Source: Planctomycetota bacterium (GTDB lineage: Bacteria; Planctomycetota; JAJSAM01; JAJVHW01). From it: a DNA stretch of 38,010 nucleotides. Positions 30,281-38,010 of this stretch are shown in pieces. Numbering within the stretch: position 1 is the stretch's first letter; each line of letters starts with the position of its first letter. The stretch covers positions 1-38,010 of the forward strand of contig JAJVHW010000065.1 of assembly GCA_022072415.1 (NCBI GenBank). The letters are read 5' to 3'. The notes under the pieces are model-generated. The model was not told where the DNA came from. It searched no databases and was given only the letters and a program-made list of their open reading frames with translations. Made by a program: the position numbers and the translations under genes.

Positions 30281-30286
30281 TAGCCT
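30281..30286 (+). promoter_or_regulatory. Putative -10 (TAGCCT), leaderless promoter of the aminotransferase gene
   Basis: TAGCCT ends 7 nt before ATG 30294. It is back to back with the opposite-strand hexamer at 30265-30270, so the two -10 boxes lie within 22 bp. Confidence 0.4.
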
Positions 30287-30293
30287 CCGCCCC

Positions 30294-31406
30294 ATGCCGG
30301 ACGCCCGCCCCCGCGACGTGATCGCCTTCACGCCCGGGCCCGTCCACGTGCGTCCCGAGGTGCTCGCCGCGATGGCGACCCCGCCGCTCCCGCACCGCTC
30401 GGAGGCCTTCCGCGCGGTCGTCCGCCGGGTCGGGGCGGCGCTGCCGCGGGCCGTCGGGTCCCCGTGGCCCGTGGTGCCGGTGCTCGCCTCGGCCACGGGC
30501 GGGTTCGAGGCGTCGCTCGCGGCGCTCGCGCGGCGGAGGGTCCTCTGCCTCGCGAACGGCAGCTTCGGGGAGCGGTGGGCGCGCGTCGCCGCGGAACTCG
30601 GGTTCGAGGTCGAGTCGCTGGGATTCCCCCACGGCGACGTCGTCGATCCGGACGCCGTCGAGCGGGCGCTCTCCGCCGGTTCGTTCGACGCGGTGACGTT
30701 CGTCCACTCGGAGACGTCCACCGGCGCGCTCTCCGACGCGGCGGCGGTCGGCGCGGCCGTCGCGCGGCGGGCGGGCACGGCCCTGCTCGTGGACGCCGTG
30801 TCGTCGCTCGGCGCGGTGGAGCTTCCGTGGGCCGCGTTCCCGGCGGAGACGGTCGTCGTCGGCTCGACCGGGAAGGGGCTCGCATGCCCGCCGGGCATGG
30901 CGGTCGTGGCGGTGTCCCCCGGCGGCGAGGCGCGGGCGCGGGAGAGCCGGGCGGCCGTCTCGACGCTCCGGCTCGCGGCGCTCCTCGACTGGCACCGCCG
31001 CGGCGAGACGCCGCAGACGCCCGCCACGTCGCTCTGGCACGCCCTCGACGTGCAGATGGCACGGATGACGGCCGAGGGGATCGCCGCGCGGGCGGCGCGG
31101 CACCGGGAGATGTCGGCGACGGCCGTCGCGTGGGCCGCGGAGCGGTTCGCCGTGCTCGGCGGCACGGCCGGGCGCACGCCGGGGGTCACCGTGGTGGAGA
31201 ACACGCGCGGGATCGGCGTACCGGCGCTCCTCGACGCCGTCGAAGCGCGCGGCTTCCGGATCGCCGACGGCCACGGCGCGCTCGCCGGAGCCACGTTCCG
31301 GATCGGCCACCTCGGCGACGTGACCCCGGCCGAGCTGGCGGCGTGCCTTGCCGCGCTCGACGCCGCGGGGACGCCCGTCGATCCTTCACGTCCGGCGCGA
31401 AAGTGA
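30294..31406 (+). CDS. Class V aminotransferase (alanine-glyoxylate/serine-pyruvate type)
   Basis: The 370-residue PLP enzyme has F-T-P-G-P-V-H-V near its start, P-L-P-H-R-S-E-A-F, an A-T-G-G-F-E-A stretch, H-S-E-T-S-T-G, L-L-V-D-A-V-S-S-L-G (PLP Asp) and V-V-G-S-T-G-K-G-L-A-C-P-P-G with the Schiff-base Lys. That arrangement is typical of alanine-glyoxylate or phosphoserine-like class V aminotransferases; the amino donor is not determined. The last residues (T-P-V-D-P-S-R-P-A-R-K) are encoded inside a large inverted repeat and probably replace a native tail. Confidence 0.88.
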   Translation: MPDARPRDVIAFTPGPVHVRPEVLAAMATPPLPHRSEAFRAVVRRVGAALPRAVGSPWPVVPVLASATGGFEASLAALARRRVLCLANGSFGERWARVAAELGFEVESLGFPHGDVVDPDAVERALSAGSFDAVTFVHSETSTGALSDAAAVGAAVARRAGTALLVDAVSSLGAVELPWAAFPAETVVVGSTGKGLACPPGMAVVAVSPGGEARARESRAAVSTLRLAALLDWHRRGETPQTPATSLWHALDVQMARMTAEGIAARAARHREMSATAVAWAAERFAVLGGTAGRTPGVTVVENTRGIGVPALLDAVEARGFRIADGHGALAGATFRIGHLGDVTPAELAACLAALDAAGTPVDPSRPARK

Positions 31407-31425
31407 AGAATCGAAGGGCGTCCCC
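31367..31425. repeat. REP-like long hairpin overlapping the aminotransferase stop
   Basis: A 23-bp arm at 31367-31389 pairs with 31403-31425 with two mismatches, around a 13-nt loop. The arms start and end with GGGGACGCCC and its complement, the style of REP palindromes mobilised by RAYT (Y1) transposases. There is no T-run after it. The stop codon at 31404 lies in the right arm. Confidence 0.75.
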
Positions 31426-31501
31426 GTATCACACGGCGGTCTCGAGGCCCTTTCGCGCGTCCGGCGGATGACCTGCCGGGAGACAAACGAAGGAACCACC
31501 C

Positions 31502-32554
31502 ATGCGAATCTCGAAGCCGCTGGTCTTCTCGCTCGTCGCCGCCTGCGCGATGCTGCTCGCCACCCCGGACGCCGAGGCCCGCCGCGGACGCGGGCGGGGC
31601 GGCGACCGCTTCCGCGACCGGATCGAACTCGTCGAGGCTCCGACCTCGCCGTTCTCCGCGGCCGAGGCGCGGATCCGGATCGAGAGCCGCGACGCTTCGC
31701 GCCAGGAGCTCCGGGTCAGCGTCGAGGGCGCCCCGGCGGGCCTCGACCTGCGCATCCGGATCGCCGACGCGCAGGGCGCGATGACCGAGGTCGGCGCCAT
31801 GGAGGAGGAACTCGCCGGCGAGTACCAGTGGCGGCTCCGCTCGAAGAAGGGTGACGCGCTCCCGTTCGGGGTCGCCGAGCTGTCGGCGCTGTCCGGCCGG
31901 AAGATCGAGGTCCGGACCGCCGCGGGCGAGATCGCGTACGCCGCGACCCTGCCGGACATCCCGACCGCGGCGGCGCCGCGAGGGCTCCAGCGGAAGGGCC
32001 TCCGGTCCGGCCTGGCCGCCGGGAGCGGCGCCGCGCTGCTCGGGCTCGAGGGCATCGAGGCGCGCATCAAGGTGCGCATCAAGCGCCCCGGGGACGAGTC
32101 GTTCGAGGTGTCCGTGGAGGACGCCCCGGCCGGGACCGTGCTCGAGATCTGGATCGCCGACCCGGTCACCGGCGAGATGACGTTCATCGCGTCGATGGGA
32201 GAGCCGCTCCCGACCGCGAAGCGCGGCGGGGACGACGATTCGGACGATGACGAGGACGGCGACGACGATGGGGACGACGATGGAGACGATGACGACGACG
32301 GGGGCGACGACGGGGATGACGACGACGGACTCGAGCTCGAGTACGAAGTCGAGACCGAGGACGGCGACGTGCTCCCCTTCGGCGTGGCGTCGGTCGCGGA
32401 CCTGTCGGGCCTGCGCCTCGAACTCCGCGCGCCGACAGGTGAGATCGCGGCCGAGGGCGTGATCCCGGCCGTGGGCGCGGGACGCGACGACGGGGACGAT
32501 GACGACGGTGACGACGACGACGACGGCGAGGACGAGCAGGACGACAAGTCGTAA
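31502..32554 (+). CDS. Secreted Asp-rich protein with duplicated beta-type domain
   Basis: The 350-residue protein has a Sec signal (residues 1-26, A-T-P-D-A-E-A), an Arg/Gly-rich stretch, and two related domains at about 70-160 and 195-320. Each contains A-P-A-G-x-x-L-x-I-x-I-A-D, G-D-x-L-P-F-G-V-A and L-S-G-x-x-x-E-x-R. The second domain is interrupted by a block of about 35 residues that is almost only Asp and Gly (32230-32333), and the C-terminus is again Asp-rich. Such stretches can bind calcium, but no EF-hand or dockerin motif was seen. GGA precedes ATG 31502. Function unknown. Confidence 0.78.
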   Translation: MRISKPLVFSLVAACAMLLATPDAEARRGRGRGGDRFRDRIELVEAPTSPFSAAEARIRIESRDASRQELRVSVEGAPAGLDLRIRIADAQGAMTEVGAMEEELAGEYQWRLRSKKGDALPFGVAELSALSGRKIEVRTAAGEIAYAATLPDIPTAAAPRGLQRKGLRSGLAAGSGAALLGLEGIEARIKVRIKRPGDESFEVSVEDAPAGTVLEIWIADPVTGEMTFIASMGEPLPTAKRGGDDDSDDDEDGDDDGDDDGDDDDDGGDDGDDDDGLELEYEVETEDGDVLPFGVASVADLSGLRLELRAPTGEIAAEGVIPAVGAGRDDGDDDDGDDDDDGEDEQDDKS

Positions 32555-32640
32555 CACCCATCACCTCCGCCGCGGACTCGGGCGGTTCCCTGTGATGCCG
32601 GTCACGCAGTTCCGGTCGGGGCGTGTGATTGCATGCGGGG

Positions 32641-33558
32641 ATGGCATTCCCCATCTCCCGGCGGGGTCTCGCGATCGCCGCCATCCCGCTTGCCGTCGCG
32701 GCACTCGCCGCGCTCCGCCGCAGTCCGGCGGAGGCGCAGCAGACGCCGCCGTCCACGCCGGTCCTCACGCTTGCGGACTGGCCCATGAGCGAGTCCGCCA
32801 CCCGCGGCCGCGTCGTCTACGAGCGCTGGTGCGCCGGCTGCCACGGAGACGACGGCCGCGGGCAGGGGCCCGCCGCCCGCCACCTGGACCCGCTCCCCCG
32901 GGACTTCCAGGCCGGCCGCATCAAGTTCCGCAGCACGCCGCAGGGCTCCCTGCCGCTTGCTGAGGACCTGATCGCCACGATCACGCGCGGCCTCCCCGGC
33001 TCGTCGATGCCCGAGTTCCGGCTGCTGCCCGACCCCCACAAGCGCGACGTCGCCGAGTACGTCATCGCGCTCGTGCAGTTCGGACGCGCGGCCCGCGCCG
33101 CCGAGGCGCTCGCGCGGGGCGGCGAGTCCCGCGAGGCGATCCTCCGCGACAACCTGAAGGACTGGCTCGCCGAGGCGGCGGCCGACCGCGCGTCCGTGCG
33201 GCCGGTGGCCGTCGGTCCCGAGCCGGCCGACGACGCGGCGTCCCGCGCCCGGGGCAAGGCGCTCTACCTGGAGAAGTGCCACAACTGCCACGGCGAGAGC
33301 GGCCGCGGCGACGGCTCGGCCGCCGGCAACCTCCGCGACGCGCTCGACGCGAACATCCTCCCCCGCGACTTCACCCGCGGATCGCTCCGCGGCGGCGACG
33401 CGCCGGAGGACGTCTTCCGCCGCCTCCGCACGGGGATCGACGGGACGCCGATGCCGGCCTACACGCTCTCCGACCAGGACACCTGGGACCTCGTCCACTA
33501 CGCGATGTCGTTCCGCAGCGCCGCGGGCAAGGGCGGCGCGAAGGGAGGCTCGAAGTGA
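32641..33558 (+). CDS. Diheme cytochrome c of the cbb3 oxidase operon
   Basis: The 305-residue protein has an N-terminal hydrophobic segment (about 8-27) that serves as signal or anchor. Two c-type haem sites follow: C64-A-G-C-H68 and C213-H-N-C-H217, each later followed by a candidate axial Met (S-S-M-P-E near 123; G-T-P-M-P-A near 271). No recognisable CcoP follows in the operon, so this may act as the diheme electron-donor subunit or the direct electron donor to the oxidase. ATG 32641 is chosen over TTG 32629. Its stop overlaps the ccoN start as GTGA. Confidence 0.9.
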   Translation: MAFPISRRGLAIAAIPLAVAALAALRRSPAEAQQTPPSTPVLTLADWPMSESATRGRVVYERWCAGCHGDDGRGQGPAARHLDPLPRDFQAGRIKFRSTPQGSLPLAEDLIATITRGLPGSSMPEFRLLPDPHKRDVAEYVIALVQFGRAARAAEALARGGESREAILRDNLKDWLAEAAADRASVRPVAVGPEPADDAASRARGKALYLEKCHNCHGESGRGDGSAAGNLRDALDANILPRDFTRGSLRGGDAPEDVFRRLRTGIDGTPMPAYTLSDQDTWDLVHYAMSFRSAAGKGGAKGGSK

Positions 33559-35030
33559 GCTCCATCACCGCATCCCCCGCGGGCGACGCGGCGCACGACG
33601 GCGCGGCCGAGTCCGCGGTCCCGCTCGTCGCGAAGAACCTCGTCAAGCTGCACCTGATCGCATCGATCCTCTGGATGATCTCGTCCATGACGTGGGGCTT
33701 CCTCGCGTCCCTCCAGTTCCTGCACGCGTACCCCGCCGAGGGGATCGAGTGGTTCTCGTTCGGGAGGATCCGCCTCCTCCACACGAACGAGATCGCCTAC
33801 GGCTGCCTCGTGAACGGCTTCATCGGCTGCCTCTACTACGTCGTGCCGCGCCTCACGGGCCGGAAGGTCCTCTCGGCGGGGCTCGGGCTGCTCGTCTTCT
33901 GGGTGTGGCAGTTCCTGACCGTCGCCACTTCGGTCGGCCAGCTCCTCGGGAAGACGCAGGCGCTCGAGTGGGGCGAGACGCCGACGGGCTTCAAGCCCGG
34001 CACGTTCGAGCTGAACTACATCCCGGTGGACTTCCTCATCGAGGTCGGCGCCGTGCTCGTGGCGCTCCAGTTCATGACGCCGATCGTCAAGGCCATGAAG
34101 GAGCGGATGTACGTCTCCCTCTGGTACATCTCCGCCGGGATCGTGTGGCTCATCCTCACCTACGTGATGGGCAACACGCTGGTCGAGTGGAACTTCCCCG
34201 GGAGCTCCGGCGCGGCCGCGTCCGGCCTGTACATCCACGACCTGGTGGGCCTGTTCGTCACGCCCATGGGCTGGGGGATGATGTACTTCTTCGTCCCGAT
34301 CATCCTCCGGAAGCCCATCTGGAGCCACGCGCTCTCGGTGATCGGCTTCTGGTCGCTCGCGTTCTTCTATCCGCTGAACGGCGTGCACCACTACCTGCTG
34401 TCGTCGATCCCGATGTCCGTCCAGTACGGCGCGGTGATCAGCACGATGGCGGTCGAGATCGTCGTCACCACCGTGATCGTGAACTTCTTCGGCACGATGT
34501 GGGGCCGCGGCCGCGCGATCCACTCGAACCTGACCATCCGCTGGTTCTACACGGGAATGATCCTCTACTTCATCACGTGCCTCCAGTGCGCGGTGCACAC
34601 CACGCTCAGCGTGCAGAAGGTCATCCACTTCACCGACTGGGTGCCGGGGCACGCGCACCTCGTGATGCTCGGCGTCTTCTCGTTCTGGATCATCGGCATG
34701 ACGCAGTGGCTCTGGCCGCGCATGACGGGGAACGAGTGGTACTCCCGCCGCCTGAACCACTGGCAGTACTGGCTCACGCTGATCGGGCTCTTCACGATGT
34801 TCGTGGACCTGCTCGCCGCGGGCGTGATCCACGGCTACATGCTCGACGCGCTCTCGCCCTGGATGGACATCGTCCGCGCGATGTACCCCTTCTGGCTGCT
34901 GCGCACGATCGCCGGCGGGATGATCCTCGCCGGGCAGATCCTCTTCTTCTGGAACCTGTGGAAGACGGCCCGCACGCCGAAGCCGTACGACCACCGCTGG
35001 GACCTCGTGGACGCGGGAGGTGCGGCATGA
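33555..35030 (+). CDS. ccoN: cbb3-type cytochrome c oxidase subunit I
   Basis: Subunit I binds two b-type haems and CuB and reduces O2 at the inner membrane. The 491-residue protein has about twelve hydrophobic helices. It shows L-H-T-N-E-I-A-Y-G, N-G-V-H-H-Y (the CuB His pair), G-H-A-H-L-V-M-L-G and Y-P-F-W-L-L-R-T-I-A-G-G, as in CcoN/FixN. The start GTG 33555 overlaps the upstream stop and has GGGAGG about 8 nt before it. It is followed by ccoO with an ATGA overlap. Confidence 0.95.
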   Translation: MSSITASPAGDAAHDGAAESAVPLVAKNLVKLHLIASILWMISSMTWGFLASLQFLHAYPAEGIEWFSFGRIRLLHTNEIAYGCLVNGFIGCLYYVVPRLTGRKVLSAGLGLLVFWVWQFLTVATSVGQLLGKTQALEWGETPTGFKPGTFELNYIPVDFLIEVGAVLVALQFMTPIVKAMKERMYVSLWYISAGIVWLILTYVMGNTLVEWNFPGSSGAAASGLYIHDLVGLFVTPMGWGMMYFFVPIILRKPIWSHALSVIGFWSLAFFYPLNGVHHYLLSSIPMSVQYGAVISTMAVEIVVTTVIVNFFGTMWGRGRAIHSNLTIRWFYTGMILYFITCLQCAVHTTLSVQKVIHFTDWVPGHAHLVMLGVFSFWIIGMTQWLWPRMTGNEWYSRRLNHWQYWLTLIGLFTMFVDLLAAGVIHGYMLDALSPWMDIVRAMYPFWLLRTIAGGMILAGQILFFWNLWKTARTPKPYDHRWDLVDAGGAA

Positions 35031-35863
35031 TGGACCGTCTGACCACTGTGCTCGGCGTCGGCGGCATCGGCTGCTTCGCCGTCGCCTTCCTGCTCTCCGG
35101 CGCGTATCCCTACGCCATCACCGACGGCCGCGAGCCGGAGGCGGGATGGGACGAGATCGCGAAGGACGTCTCCCCCGACTTCAAGGACATGGCCGTGCGC
35201 TTCCCCGGCGGGTTCGCCGGACTGGAGGGCGGGCCGGACGCCGCGAAGGCCGGCGCCCCGGAGGACGCATGGCGCGCGGCGTACGCGAAGGCGATCCGCC
35301 GCGGCCGCGACATCTACATCGCGGAGGCGTGCTGGCACTGCCACAGCCAGTACGTGCGCCCCGTCGCCAACGAGGACATCCGCTTCGGCAAGGTGCGGTC
35401 GTCGCGCGACGACAACAACGTGGCGCAGCGCCCGGTGCTCTGGGGCACGCGCCGTGTCGGGCCCGACCTGACGCACGAGGGCGGCCTCCGGAGCAACGAC
35501 TGGCACGCCGCGCACCTGCTCGATCCGCAGTCCACGTCGCCGGGGTCCGTGATGCCCCGGTACGAGTGGTACTTCGCCGACGGGTGGCAGGTCGCGCGCA
35601 GGGTCGATCCGGCCGTCGCGGCGCGCGAGCGCCTCGACCCGGCGACCGCGCGCGCGGTCTCCGGCGTCTACGCGTCCGAGGACGAGGCGAAGGCCGAGAT
35701 GGCCCGCATCGCGGCGTCTCTCCCCGACGAGCGTTCGTCGGAGAAGACGCGGATGTCGGTCGTCCGCGCGAAGGGCCCGACGCCGGACGGCGTCGCGGTC
35801 CTCGCGTACCTGCAGTGGCTCGGCACCTGGGAGGCGCCGCCGAAGGAAGGAGGCGCGGAATGA
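35027..35863 (+). CDS. ccoO: cbb3-type cytochrome c oxidase mono-haem subunit
   Basis: CcoO passes electrons to CcoN. The 278-residue protein has an N-terminal membrane helix (about 7-27), a haem c site C102-W-H-C-H106 in the family context I-Y-I-A-E-A-C-W-H-C-H-S-Q-Y-V-R-P, and the later G-T-R-R-V-G-P-D-L. A Met within M-P-R-Y could be the axial ligand. It is about 40-70 residues longer than many CcoO proteins, mainly in the Ala/Glu-rich region after residue 180. The start overlaps the ccoN stop (ATGA). Confidence 0.93.
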   Translation: MMDRLTTVLGVGGIGCFAVAFLLSGAYPYAITDGREPEAGWDEIAKDVSPDFKDMAVRFPGGFAGLEGGPDAAKAGAPEDAWRAAYAKAIRRGRDIYIAEACWHCHSQYVRPVANEDIRFGKVRSSRDDNNVAQRPVLWGTRRVGPDLTHEGGLRSNDWHAAHLLDPQSTSPGSVMPRYEWYFADGWQVARRVDPAVAARERLDPATARAVSGVYASEDEAKAEMARIAASLPDERSSEKTRMSVVRAKGPTPDGVAVLAYLQWLGTWEAPPKEGGAE

Positions 35864-36171
35864 GCGCGCACGTCGAACGCGACAAGCCCTCGCTCGCCCG
35901 GAAGATCACGCTCGCGGTGTTCCTCGCCGGATGCGCGATCGCGGGCGTCGGCTTCTGCATCAAGATCTATGAGTTCCTGACCGACGCCCTCGCGGAAGAG
36001 GGCATCGGGTTCGCGGGGGCGCACCTGCTCGTCTACGCCCTCGTGGCCGGCGGGTTCCTGATGCTCCTCGCCCACGCCTTCATGCGCGGGCACCTGGCCG
36101 ACATCGAGAAGCCGAAGTACGACCTGATCGAGAAGGAGGAGGCGTATGACCGCGACGCCTGGGGGGCCTGA
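35860..36171 (+). CDS. Two-helix membrane protein of the cbb3 operon
   Basis: The 103-residue protein has two hydrophobic segments (about 17-38 and 53-74) and a charged C-terminus (D-I-E-K-P-K-Y-D-L-I-E-K-E-E-A-Y-D). It starts at ATG 35860 overlapping the ccoO stop as ATGA, and its 3' end overlaps the next small gene. It is not a recognisable CcoQ (usually about 50 residues with one helix). An accessory or assembly role in the oxidase is inferred only from position. Confidence 0.8.
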   Translation: MSAHVERDKPSLARKITLAVFLAGCAIAGVGFCIKIYEFLTDALAEEGIGFAGAHLLVYALVAGGFLMLLAHAFMRGHLADIEKPKYDLIEKEEAYDRDAWGA

Positions 36172-36322
36172 GAACGGCGACGACGTCCGCGCGGAGTTCG
36201 ACTACGGGCACGCGCGGATGCCGGGCTTCATGAAGATCGCCTGGATCGGGTTCCTGGTCTTCATCGCGTGGTACGTCGCCTCGTTCCTGATCCCGGCGGC
36301 GGGACGCGAACTCGGCGGCTGA
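36146..36322 (+). CDS. 58-residue single-helix membrane protein of the cbb3 operon
   Basis: This short gene encodes a 58-residue protein with one hydrophobic segment (I-A-W-I-G-F-L-V-F-I-A-W-Y-V-A-S-F-L) and an acidic N-terminus. ATG 36146 is preceded by AAGGAGG at good spacing and lies inside the 3' end of the previous gene. Size and single helix are like CcoQ or other small oxidase subunits, but sequence identity to them is not apparent. Confidence 0.75.
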   Translation: MTATPGGPENGDDVRAEFDYGHARMPGFMKIAWIGFLVFIAWYVASFLIPAAGRELGG

Positions 36323-36323
36323 C

Positions 36324-38010
36324 GTGACGACTCCCGCGGCGCCGCCCGCGCCGTGCGCGGGAGCTTCGTGCGCCCACTGCGGACTTCCCGTGCGGTCGCG
36401 CCGCGGGGCCGCGCCCGACTTCTGCTGCGCGGGCTGCCGCCTCGCCCACGCCGCCGCGGGAGGCCGCGGCGCGGTCGGGTTCCTCGACGCGCGCCTCCTC
36501 GTCTCCGCGTTCCTCTGCATGGGCGTGATGGAGTTCACGCTCGTCCTCTACGGCGACTCGCTCTTCTCCGCGCGCGCCGACGAGGCGGCCGGCGGCATCC
36601 GCGGGATGGGGCGCATCGCGCTCGTCTTCTTCTCGCTCCCCGTGCTGCTGCTCCTCGCCCCGCCGATCGTGCGCGGCGCGTGGCAGGACCTCCGCGCGGG
36701 ACGCGTGCGGACCGACGGGCTGGTGATGATCGCGGTGGCCGCCGCCTGGGCGCTCTCGGCGTGGCACTCGATCGCGGGCACCGGCGAGGTCTACTTCGAG
36801 ACCGCCACGATGCTCCTCCTGCTCTTCGCGTTCGGCCGGCGGCTCGAGGCGCACGCGCGCGTGCACGGACGCGACGCGGCGAAGGCGATGGCCGCCTGCC
36901 TGCCCGAGAAGGCGCACCGCATCGCGCCCGGCGGCGAGGAGGACGCGTCGCCGGAGAGCCTCTGCGCCGGCGACGAGGTGCGGATCGCTCCCGGCGAGTC
37001 GGCGCCGGCCGACGTGATCGTCGTCTCCGGCGAGAGCGAGGTCGTCGCGGCGCACGTGACCGGCGAGGAGGCGGCGCGCCCGGTCTCGCCGGGCGACGAG
37101 GTCCCCGCCGGCGCGGTGAACGGACCGGGCGGTCTCACGGCCCGCGTGGTGCGCCCGGCGCACGAGGGGACTCTCGGGCGGATCACGGCGCTCCTCGACG
37201 CGCCGCTCCCGCCGACGCGCACGCTGCGGATGACCGACGCGCTCTCCACATGGCTCGCGATCGTGGCGGTCGCCGCCGCGGCGCTCGGTGCGTGGCTCGC
37301 GGTCCCCCGCGGCGGGATCGACGAGTCGGTCCGCACCGCGCTCGCGGTGCTCGTCGTCGCATGCCCCTGCGCCCTCGGCCTCGCGACGCCGCTCGCGTAC
37401 CGCGCGATCCGCGCGGCGCTCGCGAAGCGCGGCGTGCTGGTGCGCGATCCCGCGGCGCTGGAAGTCGCCGCAACCGCGACGCACGTCTTCCTCGACAAGA
37501 CCGGCACGCTCACCGACCCGCGCGCGCCGCGCCTCCGCCGCGTGACGGGCGAGCGCGCCGCGTGCGAGCGGCTCGAGTCCCTCGTCGCGCACTCGGGGCA
37601 CGCGCTCGCGTCGGCGGTGAGGGGACGCTGCGCGGCGCCGACCCGCGTCCGCCAGCATCCCGGCGCCGGAGTCGAGGGAGAGGTCTCGGGCGTGCCCGGC
37701 CGCGCGGGCAGCCCCGCGTGGATGGACCGCGAGGGACTTCGATGGCGCGCGTCCACGGCCCGAGCGAGGTCGCGGCTCGACGGCCGCGGCGCGACGCTGG
37801 TCGCGTACGCGGAGGAGGGCGAGGTCGTCGCGCTCGGAGCGGTTCGCCAGACGCTCCGCCCGTCTGCCCGCGACGCGGTCGCGCGGCTCCGCGCGGCGGG
37901 ACTTGAGGTGGCGATCCTCTCCGGCGACCGCGCGGAGACCGCGGCGCGTGCGGGCGCCCGTCTCGGCGTGCCCGCGCACGGTGCGCTCCTCCCGGAGGCG
38001 AAGGTCGAAC
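36324..38010 (+). CDS. ccoI: Copper-type P1B ATPase, CcoI/CopA-like (3' partial)
   Basis: 562 codons are present and the gene runs off the window. It starts at GTG 36324, 1 bp after the previous stop. The N-terminus has C16-A-H-C19 and F-C34-C35-A-G-C38, the ATPase-cat_bd type metal-binding region seen in CcoI. Membrane helices follow, with the transport motif C347-P-C349, the phosphorylation site D391-K-T-G-T-L-T, an N-domain H-S-G-H-A-L-A-S-A and the start of the G-D-R hinge near the edge. CcoI supplies copper for cbb3 oxidase assembly, which fits its place in the operon. Confidence 0.93.
   Translation, partial: MTTPAAPPAPCAGASCAHCGLPVRSRRGAAPDFCCAGCRLAHAAAGGRGAVGFLDARLLVSAFLCMGVMEFTLVLYGDSLFSARADEAAGGIRGMGRIALVFFSLPVLLLLAPPIVRGAWQDLRAGRVRTDGLVMIAVAAAWALSAWHSIAGTGEVYFETATMLLLLFAFGRRLEAHARVHGRDAAKAMAACLPEKAHRIAPGGEEDASPESLCAGDEVRIAPGESAPADVIVVSGESEVVAAHVTGEEAARPVSPGDEVPAGAVNGPGGLTARVVRPAHEGTLGRITALLDAPLPPTRTLRMTDALSTWLAIVAVAAAALGAWLAVPRGGIDESVRTALAVLVVACPCALGLATPLAYRAIRAALAKRGVLVRDPAALEVAATATHVFLDKTGTLTDPRAPRLRRVTGERAACERLESLVAHSGHALASAVRGRCAAPTRVRQHPGAGVEGEVSGVPGRAGSPAWMDREGLRWRASTARARSRLDGRGATLVAYAEEGEVVALGAVRQTLRPSARDAVARLRAAGLEVAILSGDRAETAARAGARLGVPAHGALLPEAKVE

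Noticed and set aside
30484-31471. Plus-strand Arg/Gly-rich frame overlapping the aminotransferase
   Set aside because: Frame-shifted shadow of the aminotransferase with no domains.
29417-32557. 1046-residue minus-strand open frame running across the aminotransferase and Asp-rich genes
   Set aside because: Only its last 279 residues (from ATG 30256) look like a real protein; the rest is antisense to two well-supported genes.

Overview
This is a 38 kb chromosomal window from a very GC-rich bacterium. By eye it is around 70% GC, with strong G/C preference at third codon positions, so most long ORFs in other frames are spurious. The gene mix suggests a planctomycete or a similar large-genome environmental bacterium: secreted HEAT-repeat and prenyltransferase-repeat proteins, carboxypeptidase-regulatory-like repeats, RNase HIII, a ferredoxin-adenylate cyclase fusion, and a cbb3 oxidase with diheme cytochrome c. 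No rRNA or other lineage marker is present, so this placement is tentative. No tRNA, rRNA or CRISPR array was seen.

Layout. 1-5.2 kb: the end of a secreted repeat protein, then leftward genes for a DMT_6 membrane protein, a YgjP-like metalloprotease, an RlmI-like rRNA methyltransferase and a ChaN-PDZ lipoprotein. 5.3-10 kb: a small-protein/nucleotidyltransferase pair and two secreted HEAT proteins, all rightward. 10-16.4 kb: a leftward run of a DUF4143 ATPase, dapF, a beta-CASP metallo-beta-lactamase, rnhC, a SirB1-like protein and rsgA. 16.8-23.5 kb: the most unusual region (see below). 23.6-30.3 kb: ferredoxin-cyclase, DUF374 acyltransferase, a cysteine-less thioredoxin-fold protein, aspartate kinase, a LeuA-family synthase, a small non-autonomous transposable element, a small Cys protein and a sugar-phosphate isomerase-like protein. 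30.3-32.6 kb: a class V aminotransferase and an Asp-rich secreted protein. 32.6-38 kb: a cbb3-type oxidase operon running into a CcoI/CopA-type P-ATPase cut by the window edge.

The 16.8-23.5 kb locus is a leftward eight-gene array made of repeated modules. It holds three paralogous exported or lipoprotein-like proteins, three copies (one chimeric) of a small GTGA-coupled gene, and two Tat-type exported peptides. These peptides carry 14-15 cysteines, nearly all in a D-x-x-C motif repeated every 10-20 residues. The chimeric gene carries the C-terminal half of a radical SAM/SPASM peptide maturase, with seven SPASM-type cysteines and a YPCHRYVG signature, fused to the first 29 residues of the small gene. 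Regular Asp-Cys pairs next to a SPASM maturase remnant suggest a RiPP-like system that builds Cys-to-Asp (thioether-type) cross-links in an exported scaffold. The CxxxCxxC-bearing half of the maturase is absent here, so the enzyme was lost by recombination between repeats, lies elsewhere in the genome, or was lost in assembly.

Many first-in-operon genes have an A2/T6 hexamer (TANNNT or GACANT) ending 6-8 nt before the start codon, which suggests widespread leaderless transcription. Internal genes are joined by ATGA, GTGA or TGATG overlaps.
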